Counted from the first letter of the stretch, positions 1-8,379 are shown. The stretch: DNA of 64,000 bases from Herbaspirillum sp. SJZ107 (GCF_006715485.1 NZ_VFNH01000002.1:806001-870000); one strand, 5' to 3'. Translations and numbers: made by a program. The notes: generated by a model not told the origin, from the letters alone.

Positions 1-2
1 AC

Positions 3-1112
3 GACGACGTGGCCGTGGCCACTAGCGTCCAGCCCGCGACGAAAGCGGGCCGCACCGCCGGGCGCGCGGCCGCGCCGGCTGCCCGCAAGTTGGTGACGGC
101 CCACTACAGCTTCAACATTCCCGCCGGCCGCCGCGTCGACGAGGCCGACCTGAAGGCGGCCGACGCCGCCTTCGCCACCGCGGCCGAGGCGCTGTCGATC
201 GAGGTCAGGGATCCGCCCCGCATCGACGTCGACCTGTCCGGCAGCATCCGCCACACCGCCGGCCTGGCCGCGCACAACCGCATCCGCATCACCCTGGAGC
301 CCGACTGGCACGAGACGCTGGTGCACGAGACGGTGCACGTGATGGCCGGCTGGATCGCCGGCGGCGAGCATGCGCGCGACCTCGACCGGATGTCGCTGTT
401 CAACGAGGGCCTGGCGCACTGGGCCGAGCCCTCCTATTTACGCGACAAGGCGCTGCGCGCACGCGAACAGCTGGCGCTGGCGACCCTGTTCCGGCGCAAG
501 CTGCTGAACCAGGAGTCGCTGCTCGACAACCGCACGCTGGAACGCCAGCTCGACTGGCGGCTGCAGTATCCGCTCGGCGCCGCGCTGATCGAGCTTGTCG
601 TCAGGCGCTACGGCGACCAGGCCCCGCGGCGCATACTGGAGGCGCTCGGCAAGCCCGCCTTCCCGCCCGGGCTCCAGGGCCATGAGCTGTACCGCAGCGC
701 CTTCCAGCAGGCCGGCTTCGACCTCAACCTGGTCCTGAACGACTACGCGCTGCAGCTGCGGCGCTGGAGCGATGGCGCCGGCGCGGCGATCGACGCCATG
801 GCGCGTCCGCGCGGGCTGCTGGTGCGCGCGCCCGGCCAGGCCGGCATCGCGGTGCAGCTGGACCGGCCGCTGGCCGCCGGCGAGCAGCTGGTGGTGCAGT
901 TCCGGCCGCGCCCCGACAGCCGGCTCGACGACGTGACGGCGGTGGACCACCTGGCGCGCGACACCCGTTTCGGCGGCCGCCCGGTGGCCTGGCTGCCGCT
1001 GTCGCAGGTGGCCGGCAACCAGGTGTGCTACCAGCTGGGCGTGCGCAACCGCTTCTACGACATGGTCGAGCCCTGGCAGTGCCTGCCGCTGGACCGGGCC
1101 GCCGGACCGTGA
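3..1112 (+). CDS. Putative gluzincin-type (peptidase MA-like) zinc metallopeptidase, 5' end possibly cut by the window
   Basis: The reading frame is open to the left edge; a GTG at 9 is the first possible start (367 aa), but it may continue upstream. A HETVH motif near residue 105 is an HExxH zinc site, and NEGLAHWAE near residue 131 supplies the downstream glutamate typical of gluzincins of the peptidase MA type. The start of the visible protein is Ala/Arg-rich; no complete signal peptide can be judged because the N-terminus is uncertain. The C-terminal ~100 residues (from about 265) look like a beta-rich non-catalytic domain with no recognised family. Substrate is unknown. The gene is followed by a 100-bp gap before a separate dehydrogenase gene. 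Confidence 0.6.
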   Translation, partial: DDVAVATSVQPATKAGRTAGRAAAPAARKLVTAHYSFNIPAGRRVDEADLKAADAAFATAAEALSIEVRDPPRIDVDLSGSIRHTAGLAAHNRIRITLEPDWHETLVHETVHVMAGWIAGGEHARDLDRMSLFNEGLAHWAEPSYLRDKALRAREQLALATLFRRKLLNQESLLDNRTLERQLDWRLQYPLGAALIELVVRRYGDQAPRRILEALGKPAFPPGLQGHELYRSAFQQAGFDLNLVLNDYALQLRRWSDGAGAAIDAMARPRGLLVRAPGQAGIAVQLDRPLAAGEQLVVQFRPRPDSRLDDVTAVDHLARDTRFGGRPVAWLPLSQVAGNQVCYQLGVRNRFYDMVEPWQCLPLDRAAGP

Positions 1113-1212
1113 CGGCTGACGGTCCGATTGGCGCCGTCCTCTGCGGGCCGGCGGGATTGCTGCTCTAATAGCGCTTTCTATCGTTCGCTGTCGGATAAAA
1201 GGAGCAACAACA

Positions 1213-2091
1213 ATGACCATCGCCTTCCTCGGCCTCGGCGCCATGGGCCAGCACATGGCTGCCAACCTGCTGCGTGCGGGCCAGATCGTCCACGTCTGGA
1301 ACCGCAGCCCCGCGCCGGTGCAAGCCCTGGCGCAACAGGGCGCCAAGGCCGCCGCCACGCCCGCCGAGTGCGGCATCGCCGACGTCGTGTTCACCATGCT
1401 GGCTGACGACGCCGCCACCCGCGCCGTGATGATCGACGGCGGCGTGCTGGACGCGATGGCGCCCGGCAGCATCCACGTCAACATGGCCACCGTCTCGGTC
1501 GCCTTTGCGCGCGAGATGGCCGAACTGCACCTGGCGCGCGGCGTCGGCTACGTGGCGGCGCCGGTGCTGGGCCGGGTCGACGTCGCCGCGGCCGGCAAGC
1601 TGAACATCCTGGCCGGCGGCAGCGACGAGCTGATCGCCCGCGTGCAGCCGCTGCTCGACCTGCTGGGCCAGAAGACCTGGCGCTTCGGCGACGCGCCGGA
1701 ACAGGCCAACGCCATCAAGCTGGCCTGCAACCTGACCCTGGCCTGCGCCATCGAAGCCACGGGAGAGGGCGCCGCGCTGGCGCGTGCGCACGGCGTGCCG
1801 GCGGCGAACTTCGTCGACCTGGTCACCAGCACCCTGTTCGCCGGCTCGCCGGTCTACAAGGGCTATGGCGGCATGATCGCCGAAGCGCGCTACAGCCCGG
1901 CGGGCTTCAAGCTGTCGCTCGGCCAGAAGGACGTGCGCCTGGCGGTGGAAGCCGGCCGGGCACAGGGCTTGCCGCTGGCCTTCGGCGATGCCCTGCAGGG
2001 TGTGCTGAAGGAAGCCGTGGACGCCGGCGACGCCGACCTCGACCTGGCGGCGCTGGGCAAGAACGCCGCGCGCCGCGGCGGCCTGGCTTGA
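1213..2091 (+). CDS. NAD(P)-dependent beta-hydroxyacid dehydrogenase (3-hydroxyisobutyrate dehydrogenase family)
   Basis: A cytosolic Rossmann-fold oxidoreductase of 292 aa. The dinucleotide-binding GLGAMG sits at residues 6-11, followed by the N-R pair (WNRS) seen in NADP-preferring members. The family catalytic lysine is in the NAIKLACN segment (about K169), and the C-terminal half is the all-helical dimerisation domain. Length is normal for the family. Members reduce or oxidise short 3-hydroxyacids, glyoxylate or succinic semialdehyde; the sequence does not settle which. GGAG lies a few bases before the ATG. The next gene begins 10 nt after the stop, so the two are probably co-transcribed. 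Confidence 0.85.
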   Translation: MTIAFLGLGAMGQHMAANLLRAGQIVHVWNRSPAPVQALAQQGAKAAATPAECGIADVVFTMLADDAATRAVMIDGGVLDAMAPGSIHVNMATVSVAFAREMAELHLARGVGYVAAPVLGRVDVAAAGKLNILAGGSDELIARVQPLLDLLGQKTWRFGDAPEQANAIKLACNLTLACAIEATGEGAALARAHGVPAANFVDLVTSTLFAGSPVYKGYGGMIAEARYSPAGFKLSLGQKDVRLAVEAGRAQGLPLAFGDALQGVLKEAVDAGDADLDLAALGKNAARRGGLA

Positions 2092-2101
2092 CGGGGACCT
2101 C

Positions 2102-2905
2102 GTGGACAAGCTCACCGACAAGCTGGCTGCGGAACTGACGCGGCTGTACCTGGCGCCCGAAGCGCTGACGCGCGAGGCGCTGGCCCAGCACCTGCAGGGC
2201 AAGACCACGCTGGCCATCAAGCTGACCACGGCCGACAACCTGACGCGCGCGCTGGCGATCCCGTTCCGCAAGCTGGCCTTCGCCACCGAAGGCCAGCACT
2301 GGACCCGGCTGTGCGAAGTCGCGAATGCGCTGCAGGGCGAACTCGGCCTGCCGGCGCCGGCAGTCAGCATCGACGGTGCCAGCGCCTATTATTTGTGGCT
2401 GTCGCTGGAAACGCCGGTGCCGACCACGCGCGCCCAGGACTTCCTGGCCGCGCTCAAGCAAGCCTACTTTCCCGAGACCGACCTGGCGCCGGATGCCGCC
2501 ACCGCGCCGGTCTACCTGCCGCCCTGCCTGAACCCGCGCAGCGGCAAGTGGGCGGCCTTCATCCACCCCGGCATGGGGGCCTCGTTCGCCGACGAATCCG
2601 GGCTGGAGATGGCGCCGCCGGCGGCAGGGCAGGTGGCCTTCCTGGAAGGGCTGGACAGCATCGGGGCGGTGCAGTTCGAGGCGGCGCTGGGCAAGCTGCA
2701 GCAGGGAAGGGGAGCGGCGCCTGCCGCAGCGCTGGTGCCTGCGGTGGCGCCGGTTGCCGCGCCAGCGGTGGATAGCGTGGCGGCAGCGCAGCCGGTGGCG
2801 GCGCCGGAGGGATTGCTGTTGAAGGATGCGACGCTGGAGGATATCGTCAGGTTTCTGCACTCGAAGAATATCGAGCCGACGTTTCGGCATTTGATGCCGA
2901 AGTAA
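2102..2905 (+). CDS. Unknown protein resembling a degenerate TOTE-type archaeo-eukaryotic primase domain
   Basis: Starts at GTG 10 nt after the dehydrogenase stop; 267 aa. I do not recognise it as a named family, but the order of conserved stretches matches what I remember of the archaeo-eukaryotic primase domain of TOTE conflict systems: TLAIKLTTADNLTRALAIPF (about residues 35-55), then YLWLSLETPVP (about 98-108), then a YFPETD segment and finally GASFADESG...GQVAFLEGL (about 160-185). In the enzymes the first stretch ends in an Asp-Phe-Asp pair and the second carries Ser-Gly-x-Gly-x-His; here they read AIPFR and DGASAYY, so catalytic residues are absent. An Ala/Pro/Val-rich linker (about 205-240) leads to a short C-terminal helix. 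If the resemblance is real the protein is a non-catalytic nucleic-acid-binding relative. Confidence 0.55.
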   Translation: MDKLTDKLAAELTRLYLAPEALTREALAQHLQGKTTLAIKLTTADNLTRALAIPFRKLAFATEGQHWTRLCEVANALQGELGLPAPAVSIDGASAYYLWLSLETPVPTTRAQDFLAALKQAYFPETDLAPDAATAPVYLPPCLNPRSGKWAAFIHPGMGASFADESGLEMAPPAAGQVAFLEGLDSIGAVQFEAALGKLQQGRGAAPAAALVPAVAPVAAPAVDSVAAAQPVAAPEGLLLKDATLEDIVRFLHSKNIEPTFRHLMPK

Positions 2906-2952
2906 AGGCTGCGGAGCAGCGTTGGCGGCGGCTTTTTGCGTTAGCCAATGCA

Positions 2953-3037
2953 CGTCGCCCCTGCGGCGGCAGGGGTCCAAGTGCTGCGCGCAAACGTAAC
3001 GCGTGCAACTTGGGCCCCTGCCTGCGCAGGGACGACG
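2953..3037. repeat. Inverted pair of REP-like interspersed repeats
   Basis: One copy at 2953-2981 begins CGTCGCCCCTGC and ends AGGGGTCCAAG; the second copy at 3009-3037 is its near reverse complement (CTTGGGCCCC...GACGACG). The pair lies between two convergent genes (stop at 2905 and at 3060). A further copy with the same core is at 15215-15245 and a shorter one at 15158-15174. These look like the palindromic intergenic repeats common in high-GC betaproteobacteria. Confidence 0.65.
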
Positions 3038-3059
3038 GTTCATATTACCGGGCCGACGT

Positions 3060-6000
3060 TCAAGGCTGCGGATTCCACCCCGCCCCACCACCGTAACCCG
3101 CAAACACCTTGGCCCGCGTCGCAAAGCGCGCCGCCACCTCGGCATCGGTCAAGGCATACCCACCCACCCGCAAGCGCAAGTCGATCGGCACCCCGGCCAG
3201 CGTGGTGCTGCCGTACTCGCGCCAGCCGGCGTCCGCGCTCGGCACGGCCGGATTCGGCGCCGGCTGGCCGTTCACGCCCAGGCCGGCCCAGCCCGCGGTG
3301 GCCACATGGCTGTCCATCTTGCAGTTGACGAAGGCGATGTTGTCCCAGCTCGCGGTCCCGCCCGGGCTGCGCGCCAGGTAGGTCGTACCGGCCGGCACGT
3401 CGCCGTGGTTGGGACCGGGGCCGGGACCGTGGGTCAACGCACTGTTGAGGAACACGTAGCCGATGTCGGCGGCGGCCGGCACCCGTGCCTGCAGCACGTA
3501 GCCGCCCGAGGTCGCGCTGGCGCTGTCGCCGACGCTGCGGATCTCGCTGTTCTCGAACAGCGCCGCGTGGCTGCTGCCCCAGATGAAGTCGACGTTGCCC
3601 GCCACCAGCGTGTTGTAGAACCATGCCCAGCCCTTCAGGTTGAGCGTGTCCTGCTCGCTGTAGAAGCTGGCGTTTTTGGCCACCAGGCGCGTATCGCTGT
3701 TGAAGTACACGGTTTCCGCCTGGCCCGAGATCGATGCCGAACGGATGGTCGTGTTCGTCATGCTCAGGTTGTCGAGCACCAGCATGTCCGCCGCTTCGAC
3801 CAGCATCACCGCGCGCCCGCCGGCCGGCGAGCCGGCGATGGTGGGCGACTGGCTCGATCCGGTGCCCGGGTTCAGCGTCTCGTTGTTGGTGTAGCGGATC
3901 GTCACGCCGTCGCGGCTTTCGCCCCGGATCGTGACGTTGTCCTTGCCGTTCAGGTACAGCAGCTCGTCATAGGTGCCGTTCCTGACGTTGATGGTGACCG
4001 GCGTCGCCTTCGGTACCGCCTGCATCGCATGGTTCAGCGCGCCCTGCACGGTGCGGAAATCGGCAGCGCCGTCGTCGTCGACCGTGAGCGTGGTGGCGGT
4101 CGGCGGCGCCGCTTTCGTCGTGAACGACCAGCCACCCAGCTTGCCGATGCCCACGAAGGGCAGGCCACCGAGCGTGGTGCCGGTGAACACGCCGTCCGCG
4201 ATGGCGACGTAGTACGCGGTGCCGTAGGCCAGCTTGTTCGCGTGCGGGACGATAATCGCCGTGTTGCCGTCGATACGGATCGGCGCCGTGTTCACGCGCC
4301 GCACCAGCGCCTGGCCCGGATAGCCGAGGGCATCGGACTCGCCGCTCGGGCGGATCACGTCGACCAGCGCATCGTCGCTCTTGCGGAAGATGCGGATGCT
4401 GCCGATCGTGCCCAGGGCCGGCGGACGGTCGAAGGTCAGTTTCAAGGCACCGTCGACGTTGATCGCGCCGGCTTGCGCGGCCGGCTGGCTGGCGCCCTGC
4501 AGCGGATAGGTCTGGACCGGCTGCACGAATTGCGCGCCGACCGTGGCGGCGATGGTGCGCATCAGCGACGGCTCGGAGCCGCTGGTGAACACGATGCTCG
4601 CGCTGCCGGCCGACAGCGGCGTCAGGGTCACGGTATTGCCGCTGGCGACCGCGCTGACCACGTTCGGGTTGCTCGAGGCGACCGTGAAGGTATCCGGCAT
4701 GTTGTCCGCGGTGACGGCCGTGACCGCGACGTTCAAGGGCGCATCGCCCGCTTCGGCGCTGTAGGTGAGGGCGGATGGGTCGAGGGTCAGCTGCACCGGC
4801 TTCTGGCGCGGGTCGCCCACGCGCACGTCGTCGATCTGGAACGATTTGTTGGCCGTGTACAGGCCGATCAGGCCGCGCTGGGTGAAGGCGGTATCGGCGA
4901 TCGACCCCAGCTTCCTGCCGTCCAGGTAGACGGTGAGGGTGCTGCCGATCAGTTCGAAACGCACGGTATAGAACTGGGTATCCATCGCGATCGGCTGGCG
5001 CGACTGGAACGGACGGCTGAGCGAACCGGCCAGCATTTTCGCGATTTCGACTTGCGTGCTGGTGGTGCTGCTCTGGACGTTCAGGCCGCCGCCGTACCAG
5101 TTGTTGGCGTCGACGTAGCGCGTGACCAGGTACAGCTGCTTGTTGCCGGTGGTGCTGTTGGCCATCGGCTTGATGCGCGCCTCGACGTAATAGTCGCCCG
5201 ACGGCACGCCGCCGAATGCTTCCGGCTTGACCAGCGCCAGCACGCCGCCGGTGGTGGCCGCCGTGTACTGCAGCACCTTGCTGGCGCTGCCGGCCGCTTC
5301 GTCGACCACCCGGAAGGATCCGTTCGGACCCGGCACCGGCAACAGGTTCCACTTGGCGGTGCCGCCATCCTGGAAGTCGTCGCAGAAGTACAGGCCGCTG
5401 GCTGGGCAATTGAGGGCCGGGCCGGTCTCCACGACCACCGGGCCGGTGCCGGTGACGGCGGTGGTCAGCTTGCCGCTGCCGGCCTGGGCCAGCGCATTGG
5501 CCTTCACCAGCGCCGCCGGACGCGGCGTAAAGGCGTACGGCGGTGTCCAGCCCGGCGTGGCCGGCAGCGCGCAGCTGCCGAGCGTCGCGCCGTTCAGCAG
5601 CGAGCCGCTGTCCTTGAAGGCGCCGGCGCTGGGGTCGCCCGGGTTCCTGATGATGGCGTCGCAGTTGGCGGCACCCAGGATCTCGAACACGTTGGCGTTC
5701 GACAGCACCTTGGCATTGGTGCCGGGGCCGATGCTGTAGCTGTTGCGGTACACCGCCGCCGTCTTGCTGCCGACATAGTAATTATTGAACAGGTGGACCT
5801 GGCCGAAGCGCACGCGCGGCGCGCGCGACTGCACGTCGCGGAACACGTTGTTGCTGAAGGTGACGCGCAGCTTGCCTTCGTCGGCGGTGGCCGAGCTGCT
5901 GGAGCCGACCAGGTTGTTCTTGTCGTGTTCGCCGAACACGTTGTACGACACGGTCACGTAATCCGAAGCGTTGGTGATGTCGACCGCGCCGTCGTGGCAC

Positions 6001-6632
6001 TGCTTCACGTGACCGTTCTCGACAGGGAGGTAGTTGTCGGTCACCGGCGCATCGGTAAAGGCATTGTGGTCGATCCAGATGTGGTCCGACCCGCTGATGC
6101 CGATCGCATCGTAGGCGGCATTCCAGTTGCCGGTGGTGCCGTCGTTCGGATCGAAGACCGGCTCGACGTCGCACGGGTTCACGATCTTCAGGTTGCGGAC
6201 GATGATCTGCGAGACGTTGGAGACGATGATGTGGCCGTTCACGATGCCGGCGTTGGCGCCGTCGCCGATCAGCGTGGTGTTGCTCTTGAGGCGGATGGCG
6301 CCGCGGGCCGACTGGTCGGCGGTGCCGGTGTAGGGCTTGCCCTCGGTCATGTCGATGGTACCGACCAGCTTGATGATCTTGGGCGCCACGCCGCCGTTGA
6401 CGATCGCGGCCAGCAGCTGGGCGCGGTTGTTGACGGTATAGATCTGGTTCGTCGCGGCATTGGCGCCGCCGCCCGTGCCGCCAGCCTGGCTGGCCCAGCC
6501 GTCGAGCGGCGCGGTGGCGCGTGCCGCGTCCACGGCCGCGCCATGGACGGTGGGGCCGAAGGTGCCGGCACAAAGGGCGGCCGCGAGCAGGGCCGACGCG
6601 CGCAGCGCGGCCCTGGCATTCCGATATGTCAT
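3060..6632 (-). CDS. Secreted bifunctional pectinase: pectate lyase (PL1) fused to pectin methylesterase (CE8)
   Basis: 1190 aa. The ATG at 6632 is chosen because GGGAGAA precedes it and a Sec signal peptide (to about residue 31, ending VHGA) follows. Domains in order: pectate lyase PL1 parallel beta-helix (about 35-370), with WIDHN near 187 and RAPRVRFG near 272; a concanavalin-like/LamG-type domain (about 410-605); an Ig-like region (about 610-700); a second Ig/SbsA-like region (about 715-840); and pectinesterase CE8 (about 850-1190) with SGQAETVYF near 972, EQDTL near 994 (general acid Asp), VDFIWG near 1014 (nucleophile Asp) and YLARSPGG near 1085. Demethylation of pectin by CE8 would create the polygalacturonate the lyase cleaves, so both steps sit on one chain. 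The gene lies 32 bp downstream of a PEP-CTERM gene, probably in one transcript. Confidence 0.9.
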   Translation of the reverse strand: MTYRNARAALRASALLAAALCAGTFGPTVHGAAVDAARATAPLDGWASQAGGTGGGANAATNQIYTVNNRAQLLAAIVNGGVAPKIIKLVGTIDMTEGKPYTGTADQSARGAIRLKSNTTLIGDGANAGIVNGHIIVSNVSQIIVRNLKIVNPCDVEPVFDPNDGTTGNWNAAYDAIGISGSDHIWIDHNAFTDAPVTDNYLPVENGHVKQCHDGAVDITNASDYVTVSYNVFGEHDKNNLVGSSSSATADEGKLRVTFSNNVFRDVQSRAPRVRFGQVHLFNNYYVGSKTAAVYRNSYSIGPGTNAKVLSNANVFEILGAANCDAIIRNPGDPSAGAFKDSGSLLNGATLGSCALPATPGWTPPYAFTPRPAALVKANALAQAGSGKLTTAVTGTGPVVVETGPALNCPASGLYFCDDFQDGGTAKWNLLPVPGPNGSFRVVDEAAGSASKVLQYTAATTGGVLALVKPEAFGGVPSGDYYVEARIKPMANSTTGNKQLYLVTRYVDANNWYGGGLNVQSSTTSTQVEIAKMLAGSLSRPFQSRQPIAMDTQFYTVRFELIGSTLTVYLDGRKLGSIADTAFTQRGLIGLYTANKSFQIDDVRVGDPRQKPVQLTLDPSALTYSAEAGDAPLNVAVTAVTADNMPDTFTVASSNPNVVSAVASGNTVTLTPLSAGSASIVFTSGSEPSLMRTIAATVGAQFVQPVQTYPLQGASQPAAQAGAINVDGALKLTFDRPPALGTIGSIRIFRKSDDALVDVIRPSGESDALGYPGQALVRRVNTAPIRIDGNTAIIVPHANKLAYGTAYYVAIADGVFTGTTLGGLPFVGIGKLGGWSFTTKAAPPTATTLTVDDDGAADFRTVQGALNHAMQAVPKATPVTINVRNGTYDELLYLNGKDNVTIRGESRDGVTIRYTNNETLNPGTGSSQSPTIAGSPAGGRAVMLVEAADMLVLDNLSMTNTTIRSASISGQAETVYFNSDTRLVAKNASFYSEQDTLNLKGWAWFYNTLVAGNVDFIWGSSHAALFENSEIRSVGDSASATSGGYVLQARVPAAADIGYVFLNSALTHGPGPGPNHGDVPAGTTYLARSPGGTASWDNIAFVNCKMDSHVATAGWAGLGVNGQPAPNPAVPSADAGWREYGSTTLAGVPIDLRLRVGGYALTDAEVAARFATRAKVFAGYGGGAGWNPQP

Positions 6633-6664
6633 GTGGATTCTCCCGATACGGAACTGGTGGGCGT

Positions 6665-7252
6665 TCAGGCTTGCGCGGCGCGCTTGCGGCGGCGGCTCAG
6701 CGCCAGCCCGGCAACGCCGGCCAGCAGAACGGCGGCACTGGCCGGCTCCGGTACCTCGGCCGCTGCGTCCGCGGTGCCGATCTGCGCGCTGACCGGGATG
6801 AAGTCCGCGTTCCATTCCAGTCCGCTCAGGTCGAGCCCGATGCTGTGGCTGCTCAAGACCGACAGGCGGGGCAGGCCGCCGACGGCGCTGGCGTCGACCA
6901 GGGTGAAGCTGGTGATCGGCGCCGCCAGGGAAGTGCCGAAATCGAAGGTGAGGATATAGCTGCCGGCGGGCGGCGGCACCATGTTGGCGTAGATCGACAG
7001 CAGGCCGCTGCGGGTGAAATCGACGCCGAACAGGGCGTCGCCGGTCAGGAATTCGACGTAGCTGTCGTTCGGATCGAGGCCGCTGACATTGCTGCCGGGG
7101 CCGGGCAGGTAGCCGCTGTCGTTGCCGAGCAGGTCGGCGCTGCCGTTGTAGGTGGCCGTGATGCTGGCATGCTCGAGGGAAAGCGGTGCCGCGTGTGCCT
7201 GGCCGGCGGCGAGGGCTGCCAGTACCAGGGTCTCCATGATGATTTTTTTCAT
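6665..7252 (-). CDS. PEP-CTERM sorting-domain secreted protein
   Basis: 195 aa starting MKKIIMETL at 7252; a Sec signal peptide ends about AHA. The C-terminus is a classic PEP-CTERM tag: VPEPAS, a hydrophobic stretch (AAVLLAGVAGLAL) and a basic tail (SRRRKRAAQA). Such proteins are processed by an exosortase, and no exosortase gene is in this window. The body is beta-rich with no recognised enzymatic motif. It is the first gene of a likely two-gene unit with the pectinase, so it may be an envelope-anchored or matrix protein used with pectin degradation; that role is inference from position only. The Shine-Dalgarno is weak (GGAA). Confidence 0.85.
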   Translation of the reverse strand: MKKIIMETLVLAALAAGQAHAAPLSLEHASITATYNGSADLLGNDSGYLPGPGSNVSGLDPNDSYVEFLTGDALFGVDFTRSGLLSIYANMVPPPAGSYILTFDFGTSLAAPITSFTLVDASAVGGLPRLSVLSSHSIGLDLSGLEWNADFIPVSAQIGTADAAAEVPEPASAAVLLAGVAGLALSRRRKRAAQA

Positions 7253-7477
7253 TATTGTTCCAGTTGTGGTTGCTGCGGATCGGATGCGGCGCCGGCCTCC
7301 CGCGCGCATGCGGCGGCCCTGGCGCCAGCCATGGGAAGGCTGCGCGGAACAGGCGTCTGCGTGCGGGCGGTAGGGATGGCAGCCGGATGGACAGCTGTAA
7401 AGCGAAGGTGCGTACTGCCTGCCGGGAGCGGCTTGTGGCCGCGCTCGGCAGGTTCTTGAATCTTAGCACGGAGCCAT

Positions 7478-7498
7478 TAAATTGGTCTGGCCAATTTA
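7478..7498. promoter_or_regulatory. Palindromic operator 1 (GntR/FadR-type, uronate-regulator-like)
   Basis: Perfect 8-bp arms TAAATTGG and CCAATTTA separated by five bases. The TTGGT...CCAA pattern resembles operators of FadR-subfamily GntR regulators such as UxuR/ExuR, which respond to hexuronates. It lies upstream of the pectinase unit, whose products would be unsaturated galacturonides. Regulator identity is inferred. Confidence 0.6.
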
Positions 7499-7532
7499 AG
7501 TCACTGCAGCAATTTGTGGCGTAATTGGCGTT

Positions 7533-7549
7533 AACTGGTCAGACCAGTT
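7533..7549. promoter_or_regulatory. Palindromic operator 2 (GntR/FadR-type)
   Basis: Perfect 17-bp palindrome AACTGGTCAGACCAGTT, with the TGGTCnGACCA core of FadR-subfamily GntR sites. It is about 53 bp (five helical turns) from operator 1, a spacing compatible with cooperative or looping repression of the pectinase unit. Confidence 0.65.
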
Positions 7550-7578
7550 TCCGTGTTTCTATAGCTATTGCTTCAGCG

Positions 7579-8379
7579 TTACATTTGCCTGAACACGTCC
7601 GCAAAATTCCGGCTCACCACCAGCTCTTCCGGCCGGCCCTTCAGCTTGACCAGCATGCGCCCGCGGAAATCGGTGCGCGTCCCGGCCACGTGGCGCGCGG
7701 CCACGATCACGCCGCGGTGGATCTGCCAGAACTGCTGCGGGTCGAGCTGTTCGCGCAGCTGGCGCAGCGGGGTGCGGATCAGGTGTTCGCCGTCCCCGAT
7801 GAACACGCTGGTGTACTTGTCGTTGCTCTGGAAATAGATGACTTCATCCACTGCGATCAGGCGCGTTTCCTGGCCCTGGGCGGCGCGGATCCACTGCAGC
7901 GGCGCCGGCGCCGGAGCGGCGGGCGCCTGCACCCCCAGCTGGCGCAGCAGGCCGGCCAGCGCCTCGGTAGCCGATGCAGGCGCCGGCGCCGGTGCGGCCA
8001 GCGCTTCCTTCAGGCGCGCCACGGTGCGTTCCAGCCGTTCGCGCCGGATCGGTTTCAGCAGGTAGTCGAAGGCGGCGTGCTCGAAGGCTTGCAGCGCGTA
8101 ATGCTCGTGCGCGGTGGTGAAGACCACGCGCGGCGCCCGGGTTGCACCTGCCGCGTCGTTGGCGAGGCGCTCGGCCAGCTGCAGGCCGTTCAGGCCCGGC
8201 ATCTGGATGTCGAGGAAGGCGACGTCGGGCGCCAGTTCGTCGATCAGGCGCAGCGCATCGAGGCCATTGGCGGCGCGCCCGGCAATGCGCAGTTCGGGCC
8301 AGACGACAGCCAGTTCGCCGGCCAGGTAGTCGAGCAGGTGCGGTTCGTCGTCGGCGATCAGGGCGCGGATGGGTTCGAT
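7579..8379 (-). CDS. LytTR-family response regulator; start codon uncertain
   Basis: A receiver domain (ALIADDEP at the start, phospho-acceptor Asp in FLDIQMPG about residue 57, then TTAHEHYALQAF and KPI) is joined by an Ala/Pro linker to a LytTR DNA-binding domain (RLIAVDEVIYFQSNDKY...IHRGVIV...SRNF). About 266 aa if counted from an ATC at 8379; a CTG at 8361 overlaps the TGA of the upstream kinase gene. There is no ATG, GTG or TTG in frame between these and an implausible ATG at 8580 that would add a 67-residue Arg/Pro-rich tail. It is co-oriented and overlapping with the sensor kinase gene, so the two form a two-component system. Confidence 0.85.
   Translation of the reverse strand: MEPIRALIADDEPHLLDYLAGELAVVWPELRIAGRAANGLDALRLIDELAPDVAFLDIQMPGLNGLQLAERLANDAAGATRAPRVVFTTAHEHYALQAFEHAAFDYLLKPIRRERLERTVARLKEALAAPAPAPASATEALAGLLRQLGVQAPAAPAPAPLQWIRAAQGQETRLIAVDEVIYFQSNDKYTSVFIGDGEHLIRTPLRQLREQLDPQQFWQIHRGVIVAARHVAGTRTDFRGRMLVKLKGRPEELVVSRNFADVFRQM

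Larger units (their letters stand above)
7253..7578. other. Intergenic control region upstream of the PEP-CTERM/pectinase unit
   Basis: This 326-bp stretch carries no credible gene. Its distal half holds two strong palindromes (listed separately) about 53 bp centre to centre, on the promoter side of the minus-strand pectinase unit. The lytTR gene on the other side ends at 7579 reading toward the region, so the operators can only serve the pectinase unit. The part next to the start codon would form a long 5' leader of about 200 nt. Confidence 0.6.

Noticed and set aside
3003..6959. Long plus-strand frame (over 1300 codons) across the pectinase gene
   Set aside because: It is antisense to a protein with clear enzyme motifs, has no start with a ribosome site, and its composition (Arg/Gly/Ala/His-rich) is that of a GC-rich shadow frame.
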